A stretch of 64,000 nt of DNA from Dillenia suffruticosa (taxonomy: Eukaryota; Streptophyta; Magnoliopsida; Dilleniales; Dilleniaceae): NCBI GenBank assembly GCA_033439265.1, contig JAVTVX010000034.1, positions 16,568,501-16,632,500 on the forward strand, in the 5' to 3' direction. Each line of letters begins with the position of its first letter. The stretch's first letter is position 1. The notes under the pieces were generated by a model. It was given only the letters and a program-made list of their open reading frames with translations, searched no databases and was not told the origin of the DNA. This document shows positions 47,701 to 60,292 of the stretch, in pieces. Made by a program: the position numbers and the translations under genes.

Positions 47701-48601
47701 GTTTGGTCACACAAAGTGCAATCCCTCTCTCTCTCCCACGTTTTGCACTCTTTCACTCAGCAAATCTCACTTTCTCACACTACAAGCACACTCTTTCTCA
47801 CACTACACTCAACTCATCATTAATGTTATATCTCCCAACAACCAAATCCAAGGGCTCACAAAATTTGATCTAACTCCAAGTTAATCCTCACCTTTGGTTT
47901 GTTCCCAAGAAACTCACACATTTCACTCAATGAATAGTGCTCTTTGTCCCCCCACTAACTCAATCCAATGGTCCAAATAATTCATCTCACCACTTACTCA
48001 ATTTCAACCTTTGGATCAACTCTTCAAATGCCCAAAAAAGTCTCCTCTCTCTCTCTCTCTCCCTCTATCTCACGTCCTCTCTCTTTCCCTCTCTCTTCTC
48101 ACTTGTTTGGTCATGATTTTGGGAGAAGGAACCATTTGCCAAATAGTTTTAAATTTTTATTAATTGCAAAGGAGCCCCTTGACTTATAAAAATTATATTT
48201 TGACCCTGAAAATTTTATAATTCTAAGTTAGACCCAAAATCTTGTATTAGGCCTAATTTAATTTATCTTGCATCAAAACGTGGTCATTTAGATTTTCCAA
48301 GACACATTCGACTCGACTGGGTTTTTACCGATAAATTTCTAAAAAATTTTACGGTTTAACTCTACGAAATAAGATTTACTCAATTTGATGTGGTTATACA
48401 CTCTAGAGTCATTTTCATTATATTTGGACCATCTGTGGTCATTTTGAAAATTTTCTTTTCCAGTGATTTTGACCGATATTTGTTTGGGGATGGTTGTAAC
48501 GGAAAAATTTCTTAGTGAAATTTCTATATAGAGCATGAGTGATATCATATAGAAAATGAAATGGAATACAATAATGAGTACACCGAGGTGTCGATGTTAC
48601 A
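44747..48601 (-). mobile_element. Solo LTR of the element-2 family
   Basis: Reverse-oriented copy of the element-2 LTR. Its right end ...GGTGTCGATGTTACA is the inverse of TGTAACATCGACAC, and its left end GGTTATACCCCGAACAGG corresponds to the LTR 3' end. The flanking 5-bp repeat is AAAAT (44742-44746 and 48602-48606), which implies one lost terminal T. There is no internal region, so it formed by LTR-LTR recombination. Open frames at 45247-48189 are within LTR sequence and show no motif. A CTCTCTCT tract lies near 48048-48100. Confidence 0.85.
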
Positions 48602-49180
48602 AAAATAGAAAAAAGAAATAATTTTTGGTTGCTCAATGAACTCTTCCTCAATAATTGAATAAGAGATAAGAAATAATTTAAAGTGAGAGATAAGAGTACC
48701 TGGGTAGTGGGAGAAATCGAAGAAATAGAGAAAGTGAGTTTTTAGCATTTTACTTCTACTTTCAACATCCTAATGAGAGCTATGGAGAAATAGATGGAAA
48801 AATTGAAGAAAGAGAGAGACACGATTGAGATTCTAGACATATGAAAACCGAGAATTGAATCAAAGAGAAAAAGAAATAAGGGAAGGAAGATTTAACATCT
48901 AGAGTAAATAAATAAAACGAGGAAAGATCAATATTGGAGTTATAGGCTGTAGAGAAAATTAGAAGAGAGGTACTAGGAACAAGTTTTATGATTTGGAGAT
49001 TTAGGATGAGGAATAAGAGAATTGAAGTGAAAGGACGTGGAAGATATGATTAATGAAAACTTTATTAATCATTTAATGCCTAAATGTTATATTAACGTTG
49101 AGTTTCGAATATCCTTGTATTAAAATAATGATTAATGAAATATGTACCCATCAAAATTATTATTTATTATTGCCACACAA

Positions 49181-49253
49181 GTAGCTGTAGTTTAGTAGGT
49201 AGAATTCACTTTTTATGGTCGTGGAGACCTTGGCAAGAATTCCGGTAGTCACA
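49181..49253 (+). pseudogene. tRNA-His-like pseudogene
   Basis: 73 nt. The anticodon loop reads TTTATGGT, so GTG is lost. There are mismatches in the acceptor and T stem. Confidence 0.8.
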
Positions 49254-49626
49254 ATAGATGTAATATGAAATTTTAAATAGTAATATTGAGAAAGCAATTC
49301 TTAATAGTCTCAAAAAATATCAAAGACATATTTTAAATTTGGATTGAAGTACTTTTTCAGCTAACATTGGGGTTTAGGTTACCCTCTTCAAATTCAACCT
49401 GACCTAAATAATAGGTAGGAAAATTTTTCATTTTGCAACACCATGGTTTTGGTCCGACCCCTAATTTTTTTGCCATTCCATCCTCCCAAGCTATTCCCTA
49501 ATTTTTTTTCTTAAATTAGTTTTAAGTTTAGCTTAAACCAAGTCTAAGAGAAGCCAGCCAATACTCTTGCGTATAGTTAACCTAACAGTAATTTTTACCT
49601 TTTATTAATCATTACAAAATCGGCTA

Positions 49627-49651
49627 GTTAGGATGGTCGAGTGATCTAAGG
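49627..49651 (+). pseudogene. 5' fragment of tRNA-Leu
   Basis: Ends after GATCTAAGG and joins directly to trailer sequence TTTGCCAATCCCACTTAAT. The rest of the tRNA is deleted. Confidence 0.85.
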
Positions 49652-51053
49652 TTTGCCAATCCCACTTAATAGGATAGAAGCTTGGCTATTATTGTTTTGA
49701 TTCATAACATTTTTTGAGGTAAAGAAGTGAATTTGGCTTTCCACTTGCCAAACTATGAGACAATCATGACTCAAAGCATTTTTTGTGGTAAAGAAGAAGC
49801 GAATTTGCTTTTTCACTATAAGAAAATTTGATTTTTCAATTGTTGACGCCAAATACTATTTAAAGAACTCTAGTTGACCAGAAAAGGCCATAGATAGTGC
49901 CCCTTACAAATCACCTTACAAGTATCGCTCATCACAATCTACATAATTTGGGCCTACAATGTGATCAACCAACTCATGCTTAAGAGTAGTGTGACGTGGA
50001 GTAAGAGGAGGTCCAACTTGTAAACTGCAAACCAACTTAGCAAAAGGAGTAGAAATTGCTTCTTATAAATTTGTGTTTTCCTAAATATAGGAAACAAAAA
50101 ATATAGGAGCAAAGCCTATCAAGTACAGTAATTAGGAATTCCTTTATAGCTTAAAATATCCCAAATTATAGTTTCAATACTGTACCATAACTTTCTTTTC
50201 TATGTATTCTATTAGTCACATTAACAAATGCCTCTTCAATTCTAGGACTTTTAATGCAGATTATCGTGAATGCAAAGTTAACTTTCATCGATACAAAATA
50301 GTTTGGGTCTGAATTTTGGAAAATTAAACGTATCGGATAGGTTGAAGTAGAAAAAATTGGATAGAAAGTTCATAAGAAAAAATACATGAACCAAGTTCAA
50401 AACCATGATGGTTTCTTTGGTTTCGATCATAGTTCCCTATAGTTCCTACCCATTTTTGAATTGTTTATTCTGTAAAATAGAAAAAAAAAACTAATTTTTG
50501 AGTTCTCGATGACCTTTCCCTTCGTAAATGAATGAGAGATAAATTATAATTTAAAGAGGGAGATAAGAGTACTTGGGTAGTGGGAGAAATTAGTGTCATA
50601 GAGAATGTGAGTTTTTAGCCTTTTACTTCTACTTTCAACAACCTAATGAGAACTGCAAAGAAATGGATGGAAAAATTGAAGTAAGAGAGTGACAAAGATA
50701 GAGATTAAAGATATGTGAAAACCAAGAATTGAATCAAAGAAAAAGAGATATAAGGGGAGGAAGATTCTAGATCTTGAGTGAGTAAATAAAATGAGGAAAG
50801 ATCAAAATCGAAGTTATGGATTGTAGAGAAAATTAGAAGAGAGTGACTAGGAACAAGTTTTACCATTTGGAGATTTTGGAGGAAGAATAAGAGAATTGAA
50901 GTGGAAGGATGAGGAAGATAAGATTAATGATAAGTTTTGTTATCATTTAATGCCTTGATGTTATATTAATATTGATTTTGGAATTTCCTTGTATAGAATA
51001 ATGATTAATGAATTTTGTACCCATGAAAACTAATATTTATTGTTGTTATAAAA

Positions 51054-51139
51054 GTGGCTGGAGTTTAATGTTAAGAATTCCATGTTGTGGCCGTGGAGAC
51101 CTGGGCTCGAATCCCAGGACTTGAATCCCAGCAACCATA
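51054..51139 (+). pseudogene. tRNA-His (GTG) pseudogene with T-arm duplication
   Basis: The anticodon arm is nearly intact (CCATG-TTGTGGC-CGTGG). A 14-bp tandem duplication around CTCGAATCCCAG / CTTGAATCCCAG lengthens the T arm. D-arm changes (TTTAATGTTA). Paralogue of the copy at 18840. Confidence 0.85.
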
Positions 51140-51457
51140 ATAGAAGTGATATGAAATTTTAAATAGTAATAATGAGAAAGCAATTCTTAATAACGTTAAA
51201 AAAATAATAGGTACCTTTTAAAATTGGATAGAAGTACTTTTAACACGGGTTTCGGTTACTCTTTTCAAATTCATCTTGACCTAAATATTATTTGGGAAAG
51301 TTTTCATTTGGCGGAAGCAAGGAGTTGCCCAAAATTTTTCCTTAAATTATTTTTACGTTAAGCTTAAACAAAGTCTATGCAATGCCAACCAATACTCATG
51401 CTTATAGTTTAGCTAATAGTAATTTTTAACTTCTTTTATTCATAGAATAAATGGCTA

Positions 51458-51482
51458 GTTAGGAAGGTTGAGTGGTCTAAAG
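51458..51482 (+). pseudogene. 5' fragment of tRNA-Leu
   Basis: GTTAGGAAGGTTGAGTGGTC then jumps to trailer-derived AATTAGCTATAAGTG. The 3' two-thirds is deleted. The deletion endpoint differs from the fragment at 49627. Confidence 0.85.
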
Positions 51483-52361
51483 AATTAGCTATAAGTGTTT
51501 TGATTCATAGCATTTTTTGAGGTAAAGAAGTGAATTTGCTTTTTCACCAACAGAATAGCGAGACGACTATGGTTCAAAGCTTTTTTGTGGGAAAGAAGTG
51601 TACTTGTTTTTACACTTACCAAACTATAAGAAAATTAAAGGCTCGCTTTGCATTCTTAAGCAAACCGCAATCAACACAAGTATCTGCATATGCCAAAACT
51701 TTAAGCACAGAATGATAGACGACGTCAAATACAGTTTAACAAACTTTCATAGACGAGAAAAGGCCACAAGATAAAGTCCTTGACAAATCACGTTTCACTT
51801 ATCGCTCATCATAATGTACATAATTTGGGCCCCTATTGTGATCAACCAACTCAGGCTTAACACCAGTGTGGGGCCACATAAGCTCAGGTTCAACTTGTAA
51901 ACTGTCAGCCAACCTAGCAAATGGTGCACAAATTGTGTAGACATATTTAAACATCTTTTAAATTTGTGATTTCCTTAATATAGGAAATAGAACATATTGG
52001 GCAAAAGCTTATCAAGTACAATAATTAGAAATTTCTTTTCAAATTATTATATTCCATATTATTTTTCCGATACTTGCGATAACTTTCTTTTCTATATATT
52101 TCATAAGTCACATTAGCGAGGAATGATAAAAATCGATGTTATGGACTAAGTAGAAAATTTGATAAAAGCAACTGGGATCAAGTTTTACATTTTGGTGATT
52201 TAGGAGGAAGAATAAGAGAATTGAAGTAAAAGGATGAGGAATGTAAGATTAGTGATAATGTTAATAATCATTTAATGCCTTGATATTATCTTAACGTTGA
52301 GTTTGGATTTGATTAATGAATTTTGTGTCCCTCAAAATTAATATTTATTGTTGTTATACAA

Positions 52362-52433
52362 GTGGTTGTGGTTTAGCATTAAGAATTGCACATTGTGGCC
52401 GTGGAGACTTGGGCATGAATCCCAACAGGTACA
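52362..52433 (+). pseudogene. tRNA-His (GTG)-like pseudogene
   Basis: 72 nt with TTGTGGC loop, but GCACA opposite CGTGG breaks the anticodon stem, and the 3' acceptor (CAGGTAC) mispairs. Paralogue of 20240. Confidence 0.8.
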
Positions 52434-52805
52434 ATATAAGTGATAAAAAATTTTAAATAGCAATAATGTGAAAGCAATTCTAAATAATATCAAAAAGAAT
52501 CATAGGTACAATTTCAATTTGAATTGAATTACTTTTTTGGATAAAATAGGGGTTTAGGATACTCTTTTCGAATTCAGCTAACCTAAATAACGGCTAGGTA
52601 AATTTTCAATTAGCAAAACTGTGGTTTTGGTCTGACCCCTAATTTTTTGGCCATCTTCCATGCTACCAAGGTCTTTTCCTATTTTGTCCTTAAATTAGTT
52701 TTATGTTTTGCTTAAGCAAAGTCTATATGAAGCAAACCAATACTCATGTTAATAGTTTATCTGATAGTAATTCTTACCTTTTTTTATTCATAGCATAAAC
52801 GACTA

Positions 52806-52889
52806 GTCCAGATGTCCGAGTAGTCTAAGGTGCTAAACTCAAGTTCTGGTCTTCGAAAGAGGGTGTGAGTTCAATTCCCTCATCTAACA
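52806..52889 (+). pseudogene. tRNA-Leu (CAA)-like pseudogene
   Basis: 84 nt, anticodon CAA kept. Acceptor mutated (GTCCAGA with ATCTAAC) and anticodon stem CTAAA with TCTGG mispaired. Paralogue of 20679, which carries CTA. Confidence 0.8.
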
Positions 52890-52917
52890 ATTTCCTTTTC
52901 CCATCCCACATAGTGGG

Positions 52918-53551
52918 TGTTGGAAATTATGCCCACATGGGGGCATTTTGGGGATATCAAACATGAAAGGGGCATTATTGGGAGAATCCAATTATCTCCC
53001 ATAACCCCCCAATAACTCCCCAAATAACTACTCACGAAAGAATCTCTCTCCCTCCCTTGGGCTCTACCTTTACATGTGATGAAGGAACAATGGATGGTGA
53101 CATCCATGAGTGCTTTTGTATGAAACAAGGCAGTGGAGAAACACATAAAAATATTCCTTCATCGTGAGAAGTAAAAAATTGTCATCTTTCCTTAATTGGT
53201 TTGGTTGGTGCACATGAGAGCCTTAGAAGAGGACACTTTCTACCTGAGTGAAGATTAATGATCAGAGAGATCGGCATACATTTTTCTATAGAGAAAAGGC
53301 TGAGGGATCAAGAAATTTTCAAGTAAGAAAATTTCTCCCGTCATTGAGTTCGTCAGACTTTGGATTGAGGTGTCATGAAAAAGTAGTGGTGGTTCATTTC
53401 GTGATTACCATCTCGACCGAGGCGATCCGTACGATGAAGTTCATGGTTCGATTGATTTATTGTAACCCTACATATTGAGGTATTTATACTAAAATTTTGA
53501 ACTTTTAATTTATATGCTTCCGTATGCGCATATAGTGTAATAAATCCTTTA
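52918..53551. mobile_element. Solo-LTR-like insertion of 0.63 kb in the trailer hairpin
   Basis: Starts TGTTGGAAATTATGCCCAC, a common copia-type LTR start, and is flanked by GTGGG (52913-52917 and 53552-53556) from the AGTGGGATAAAG trailer. The empty site is seen near 20783. The right end (ATAAATCCTTTA) lacks the expected terminal CA, so the end is eroded or the class uncertain. No motif in the open frames at 52880-53146 or 53248-53478. Confidence 0.6.
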
Positions 53552-54876
53552 GTGGGATAAAGTCTTAGTTGTCATTTTCTTGATTCAGATCATTTTATGA
53601 GGTAAAGAAGAAGTAAATTTGCTTTTTCACCTACCATACAATGAGACAATTATGATTCAAATCGTTTTTTGTGGTAAAGAGGAACTGAATTTGCTTTTTT
53701 CACTTTCTAGACAATAAGCACATTAAAGGCTAGCTTTGTATTCTTAAGCAAACCACAATCATGACAAACATCTGCATATACCAAAACTTTAAGCATAATA
53801 TAATAGTCGACATCAAATAAAATTTAACGAACTGTCGTAGACCAAAAAAGACTACAAGACAGAGCCCTTTACAAATTATCTTACACTTTGTGATCAACCA
53901 ACCCGAAGATAAGACCAGTGAGATGCTGAGTAAGTCAAGGCCCATCTTTTAAACTGCAAGTCAAATTGCCAAAAGGTGTACACACAAATTGTGTATACAC
54001 AACTAAACTTCTTATAGATTTATGATTCCCTTAATGTAGGAAACAAAAAATACTAGACAAAAGCATATTAAGTACAATAATTAGAAATTTCTTTTCAAAT
54101 TATAATATGTTAATTATCATGGATATAAAAATTATTGATAGTTTGGGTCTGCATTTCACAAAATTAAATGTACCAATAGGATTGAAGTGGCCAAAATTGA
54201 ATAGAAAGTCCATGGGGAAGAATTCTTGAACCAAGTTCAAAACCATGAAGGTTTCTCTTATTTCGATCCTAGTTCCTTACAGTTCCTACCTATTCTTGTC
54301 CTATTTTAATTGTAAAATAAGAAACAAATAATTTTTGTGTCCTCGATGATCTCTGTGTCAGTAATAGAATGAGAGATAAGATATGATTCAAAGAGAGAGA
54401 TAAAAGTGCTTGGGTAGTGGGAGAAATCGAAGAAATGGAGAAAGTGAGGTTATGCCATTTGCTTCTACTTCCAACATCCTAATGAGAATTGTGGAGAAAT
54501 GAAGGAAAAATTGAAGAAATAGAGAGACAAGGATTAAGATTAGAAGAATTGAATTAAAGAGAAAGAGAAATAAGGGGAGGATGATTCTGGATCTAGAGTG
54601 AATAAATAAAACAAGGAAAGATTAATATTGAAGTTATGGATAGTAAAGAAAATTATAAGAGATGGACCGGGAGCAAGTTCTATGATTTGGAGATTTCAGA
54701 GGGAGAATAATAGAAATTGAAGTAAACGGATGCGGAACATAAGATTTGTGATAATATTAGTAATTATTTTAATGCCTTGATCTTACATTAATGTTGAGTT
54801 TGGAATGTTCCTATATTAAAACGATGATTAATGAATTTTGTACCCATCAAAATTAATTCTTATTGTTGTTATACAA

Positions 54877-54893
54877 GTGGTTGTAGTTTACAA
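54877..54893 (+). pseudogene. 5' fragment of tRNA-His, fused to next unit
   Basis: GTGGTTGTAGTTTACA then AAATTAAATGTAGCAG of a first spacer. Same junction as at 22180-22196. Confidence 0.8.
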
Positions 54894-55635
54894 AATTAAA
54901 TGTAGCAGTAAGGTTGAAGTTGCCAAAATTGGGCAGAAAGTTCACGGGTAAGACTACTTGAACCAAGTTCAAAACCACAATGATTTCCCCGGTTTTAATC
55001 CTAGCTCCATATAGTTCCTACGAATTGTTGTCCTGTTTTAATTGTAAAACAGAAAACAAATAAGTTTTTGGTCCTCGATGATCTCTCCCACAATGTTGGA
55101 ATGAGATATTAGCTAAATTTAACGTGAGAGATGTGAGTGCTAGGGTGGTAGAAGAAATCAAAGAAATGGAGAAAGTGAGTTTTTAGCCTTTTAGTTGTGC
55201 TTTCAGCATCCTAATGAGAACCATGGAGAAATAAAAGGAGAAATAGAAGGAAAAAATAAAGAAAGATAGAGACAAGGATTGAGATCCTAGAGAGGTGAGA
55301 ACCAAGAATTAAATCAAAGAGAAAAAGAAATATGGGGTAGAAGTTTCTAGAACTAGAGTGAATAAATAAAATGAGGAAAGATCAAAATTGAAGTTACGGA
55401 CTATATAGAAAATTAAAATAGCAAGACTAAGAACAAAACTTAAGATTGGGAGATTTAGGAGGAAGAATAAGAGAAATGGAAGTGAAAGGACGAGGAACAT
55501 AAGATTAGTGATAAATTTAGTAATCTTTTAATGCCTTGATCCTATATTAACGTTGAGTTAGGTATGTCCTTGTATTAGAATAATGATTAATAAATTCTAT
55601 ACACAACAAAATTAATATTTACTATTGTTATACAA

Positions 55636-55707
55636 GTGGCTGTAGTTTAGTGGTTAGAATTTCACGTTGTGGCCGTGGAGACCTGGGCTTGAATTCCAGC
55701 ATCCACA
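55636..55707 (+). tRNA. tRNA-His (GTG), near-intact copy
   Basis: 72 nt, anticodon loop TTGTGGC, stem TCACG with CGTGG (one wobble), T arm paired with one wobble. One acceptor mismatch (C5 opposite T68). CAA lies directly upstream, and a TTTT lies within about 30 nt downstream. Second-best His candidate. Confidence 0.75.
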
Positions 55708-56115
55708 ATAGAAGTGATATGAAATTTTAAATAGTAATAATGAGAAAGCAAAAGTGATATAAAATAGTAATAATGAGAAAGCAATTCTTAATAATGTCAA
55801 AAAGTTCATAGACAAATTATAAATTTGGATTGAAGTAATTTTTTCAGATAAAATAGGGGTTATGGTTACTCCTTTTGAATTCAGCCTGACCTAAATAATA
55901 ATTGGGAAAGTTTTCATTTGGCAAAACCATGGTTTTGGTACAACCCCAAATTTTTTGGCCATCTTCCTTGCTACCAAGGTCTTACCTGAACTTTTTCCTT
56001 AAATTACTTTTAAGTTTAGCTTAAACCAAGTCTAGGTGAAGCTAGCCAATACTTATGCTTATAGCTTATCGAACAACAATTTTTACCTTTTATTTATTCG
56101 TAGCATAAATGGCTA

Positions 56116-56165
56116 GTCAGGATAACCAAGTGGTTTAAGGTGCCAAACTCAAGTTCTGGTCTTGG
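56116..56165 (+). pseudogene. 5' half of tRNA-Leu (CAA)
   Basis: Intact through the anticodon arm (CTCAAGTTCTGGTCTT), then fused to GGTTATTATTG of the trailer. The deletion probably used the repeated GTCTT(GG) present in the tRNA and in AAGTCTTGGTTG. Confidence 0.85.
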
Positions 56166-57499
56166 TTATTATTGTTTTAATTCATAACAATTTTTGAGAT
56201 AAAGATGTGAATTTTCCTTTTCAATTACCAGACTCCAAGACAATTATGATTCAAATCATTTTTTTGGTAAAGTGGATGTGAATTTGCTTTTTCACTTACC
56301 ATACCAAAAGAAAATTAAAGGCTAGGTCTGCATTCTTAAGCAAACCACAATCAACACAAATATCTTCATAAATTGGAACTTTAAGCAATGCATAACAGTC
56401 AATGCCAAATACAGTGTGATGCTGAGTAAGTCGAGGTCCAACCTATAAACTACAAGTCAACTTAGCAAAAGGTGCACAAATTGTGTAGGCAAAATTATAC
56501 TTCATATAAATTTGTGATTTCCCTAATATATGAAACAAAAAATACAAGACAAAAACTTATCAAGTACAATAATTAGAAATTTCTTTTCAAATTATAATAT
56601 CCTAAATTATTGTTTCAATACTCTATGATAACATTGTTTTATATATATTCCACTAGTCACATTAGTAAATTCCTCTTCAATTATAGGATTTTTAATGAAG
56701 ATTATCTTGAATGCAAAAAGTGAATTAACTTGGATAGAAAAGTTGATGATAGTTTGGGCTTGAATCTTACAAAATTAAATGTACCGATGGCGTTGAAGTG
56801 GCCAAAATTGGACAGAAAGTTTATGGGTAAGAATAGTTGGACCAACTTCAAAAACATGAAGGTTTCTCCAGTTTTGATCCTCATTCATTACAGTTCCTAC
56901 CAAGTGCTGCCTTGTTTTAATAGTAAATTAGAAAATAAATAATTTTTAGGTCCTCGATAATCTCTCCTATGGTATTGGAATGAGAGATAAGATATAATTT
57001 AATAAGAGAGAAAACAGTACTTGGGTAGTGGGACAAATCGAAGAAATGGAGAAAGTGAGTTTTTAGTCTTTTACTTCTACTTTCAAAATCCTAATTAGAA
57101 ATGTGGAGAAACAAAAGGAAAATTTGAAAAAAGAGAAGAACAAGGATTGAGATTCTAGAGATGTGAAAACCAAGATTTGAATCAAAGAGAGAGAAATATC
57201 GGGCGGAAGTTTCTAGATCTAGAGTAAATAAATAAAATGAGAAAGTATCAAAATTGAAGTGACGGATAGTAAAGAAAATTAGAAGAGAGGGACTGGGAAC
57301 GAATTTTTTGATTTGGAGATTTAAGAGGAAGAATAAGAGATTGAAGTGAAAAGACAAGGAACATACAATTAGTGATAATTTTAGTAATCATTTAATTCAT
57401 TGATCTTATAATAGTGTTGAGTTTGGAATAACCAAGTGTTAGAATAGTGATTAACGAATTGTATACCCATCAAAATTAATATTTATTGTTCCTATACAA

Positions 57500-57575
57500 G
57501 TAGCTGTAGTTTAGTGATAACAATTCCACGCACATTGTGGGCATGGAGGCCCTCGCTCCAATCCTAGCAGCCATA
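57500..57575 (+). pseudogene. tRNA-His-like pseudogene with anticodon-arm insertion
   Basis: 76 nt. A 4-bp CACA insertion follows CCACG, and T arm and acceptor mutations add mismatches. GTG remains in TTGTGGG. Confidence 0.8.
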
Positions 57576-57941
57576 ATAGTAGTGAAATGAAATTTTAAAT
57601 AGTAATAATGAGAAAGCAAATCCTAATAATGTTAAAAAAAATCATAGACACATTTTAAATTTGGATTGAAGTATTTTTTCAGATAAAATAAGGGTTTAGG
57701 TTACTTGTTTTGAATTTAGCCTGGCCTAAATAATAATTAGGAGAGTTTTCATTTGGCAAAACCGTGGTTTTGATTTGATTTTTGGCCATCTTCCATGCTA
57801 CCAAAGTCTTCCCCAAATTTTTGCCAAAATTACTTTTAAGTTTTGCTTAAACCAAGTCCAGGCGAAGCCAGCCAATACTCATGCTTATAGTTTGTCTAAC
57901 AGTGATTTTTACCTTTTTTTCAATCATAACATAAATGGCTT

Positions 57942-58024
57942 GTCAAAATGGCCGAGTAGTCAAGGCACCAAACCCAAGTTCTGATCTTTGAAAGAGGGCG
58001 TGCATTCAAATCCCACTTCTTACA
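57942..58024 (+). pseudogene. tRNA-Leu-like pseudogene
   Basis: 83 nt. Acceptor GTCAAAA with TTCTTAC is broken, the D arm has lost a base, and the anticodon loop ACCCAAG retains CAA. Confidence 0.8.
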
Positions 58025-59490
58025 ATTTCTTTGGCCATCCGACTTAGTGGGATTAAGTCTTGGTTGTAATTGTTTTGATTCATACCATTTTATGAGGTAA
58101 AGAAGAAGTTAATTTGCTTTTTCATCTACAAGACTATGAGACAATTATATACAAAGCATTATTTGTGGTAAAGAAGAAGTGAATTTGCTTTTTCATATAC
58201 CAGACTGTAAGAAAATTAAAGGCTAGCTCTGCATTCCTAAGCAAATCGCAATCAACACAAATATCTACATGTACCAAAACTTGAAGTATAGCATAATAGC
58301 TGATGTCAAATACAGTTTAACGAACTCCGTAGACCAGAAAAGGCAACAAGACAGAGCCCCATACAAATCAACTTATACTTAACGCTCATCACAATGTACA
58401 TAATTTGGGGCCCCATTGTGGTCAGCCAACTTAGGCTTAAGACTAGTGTGATGCCAACTAAGTTGACGTCCAGCTTGTATATTGCAAGCCAACTTAGCAA
58501 AAGGTAGGCAAATTGTGTAGGCACAATTAAGCTTCCTATAAATCTGTGTTTCCCCTAATATAGGAAATAAAAAAACACAGGACAAAAGCTATTAGAATTT
58601 TTTTTTCAAATAATAATATCTCGAATTATAGTTTCAATATTCTCTGATAACTCTCTTTTCTATATATTCCGTTAGTCACACTAATAAATTTCTCTTCAAT
58701 TATAGGATTTTTAATGTAGATTACCATGAATGCAAATGATAATTAACATGGATATAAAAGTTAATGATAGTTTGCATCTGAATTTTACAAAACTAAACAT
58801 ACTAATAGGGTTGAAGTGGCTAAAATTGGATAGAATGTTTATAGGTAAAAATAATTGAACGAAGTTCCAAAACCATGAAGATTTTACTTGTTTTGATCAT
58901 AGTTCCTTACAGTTCCTACCAATTCTTGTCATTTTAATATTTAAAATAGAAAAAAGTAATTTTTAGGTCCTTTAATGTCTCTCCCTCAGTAATTGAATGA
59001 GAGATAAGGTATAATTTAAATAGAGAGATAAAGAGTACTTGAGTAGTGGGACAAATCGATGAAATGGAGAAAATGAGTTTTTAGTCTTTTACTTCTACTT
59101 TTGACATCTTAATGAGAACTATCGAGAAATAAAAGGAAAAATTGTTGAAAACAATAGACGAGGAAGGGGATTCTATAGATGTGAAAACCAAGAATTGAAT
59201 CGTGGAGAAAGAAAAAAGGGGAGGAAGATTCTAGATCTAGAGTGAATAAATACAACGAGGAAAGATCAAAATCGAAGTTATGACAGGGGACAAATTTTAC
59301 GACTTGGAGACTTAGGAGGAAGAATAAGAGAAGTGAAGCACAAGGACAAGAGAGATAAGATTAGTGATAATTTTAGTAATCGTTTAATGCCTTGATGTTA
59401 TATTAATTTTGAGACTCCAATATCCTTGTATTAGATTAATGACTACTGAATTATGTACCATCAAAATTAATATTTATGGTTGTTATACAA

Positions 59491-59562
59491 GTAGCTATCG
59501 TTTAATGGTAAGAATTCCATGTTGTGGTCACGGAGACCTAGGCTCGAATCCCCGCAGCCATA
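59491..59562 (+). pseudogene. tRNA-His (GTG)-like pseudogene
   Basis: 72 nt with TTGTGGT loop. Mismatches in acceptor (GTAGCTA with CAGCCAT) and anticodon stem (CCATG with CACGG). Paralogue of the 5'-truncated copy at 22853. Confidence 0.8.
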
Positions 59563-59935
59563 ATAGAAGTGTTGTGAAATTTTAAATATTAAAATGAGAA
59601 TGCAATTCCTAATAATAGAAAAAAAAAATCTTAGTCACATTTTACATATGGATTGTAGTAATTTTTTAGATAAAATAGGAGTTTAGGTTTCGCTTTTCCA
59701 ATTCTGCCTGACCAAGAAATTGCTTGGAAAGTTTTCATTCGGCAAGAACGTGGTTTTGATCCAACCCCTAATTTTTTGCCTATCTTCTATGTTGCCAAGG
59801 TCTTGGCTGTATTTTTTCATTAAATTACATTTAAGTTTAGCTTAAACCAAGTCTAGACAAAGCTAGCCAGTACTCATGCTTATAGTTTATCTAACTGTAA
59901 TTTTTACATTTTTTCATTCATAGCAAAAACCGCTA

Positions 59936-60019
59936 CTCAGGATTGCCGAGTGGTTTAAGGCGCCAAACTCAAGTTCTTGTCTTCAAAAGAGGGAGTGGAT
60001 TCAAGTCCCACTTCTTACA
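59936..60019 (+). pseudogene. tRNA-Leu (CAA)-like pseudogene
   Basis: 84 nt. The first base is C instead of G, and there are acceptor mismatches (CTCAGGA with TTCTTAC). Anticodon loop CTCAAGT is intact. Paralogue of 23287. Confidence 0.8.
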
Positions 60020-60292
60020 ATTTCCCTTGCCCAGCCCGCTTAGTGGGACAAAGTCTTGGTTGCTATTGTTTTGATTCATAGAACTTGAAGAAGTGAATTT
60101 GCTTTTCACTTACCAGACCAAAAGAAAATTGAAGATTAGCTCTCTGTTCATAAGAAAACCGGCATTCTACACAAATATTTGCATATACCAAAACTTTATG
60201 CATAACAGCCGATGCCAAATATAGTTTAAGATAGAGCCTTTTACAATTTACCTTACACTTATACTCATCACAGTGTACAAAAGTAGGGCTCC

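Noticed and set aside
47606..47884. Overlapping open frames of 92 and 76 codons
   Set aside because: Inside the solo LTR of the element-2 family; no motif and not preserved in the other LTR copies.
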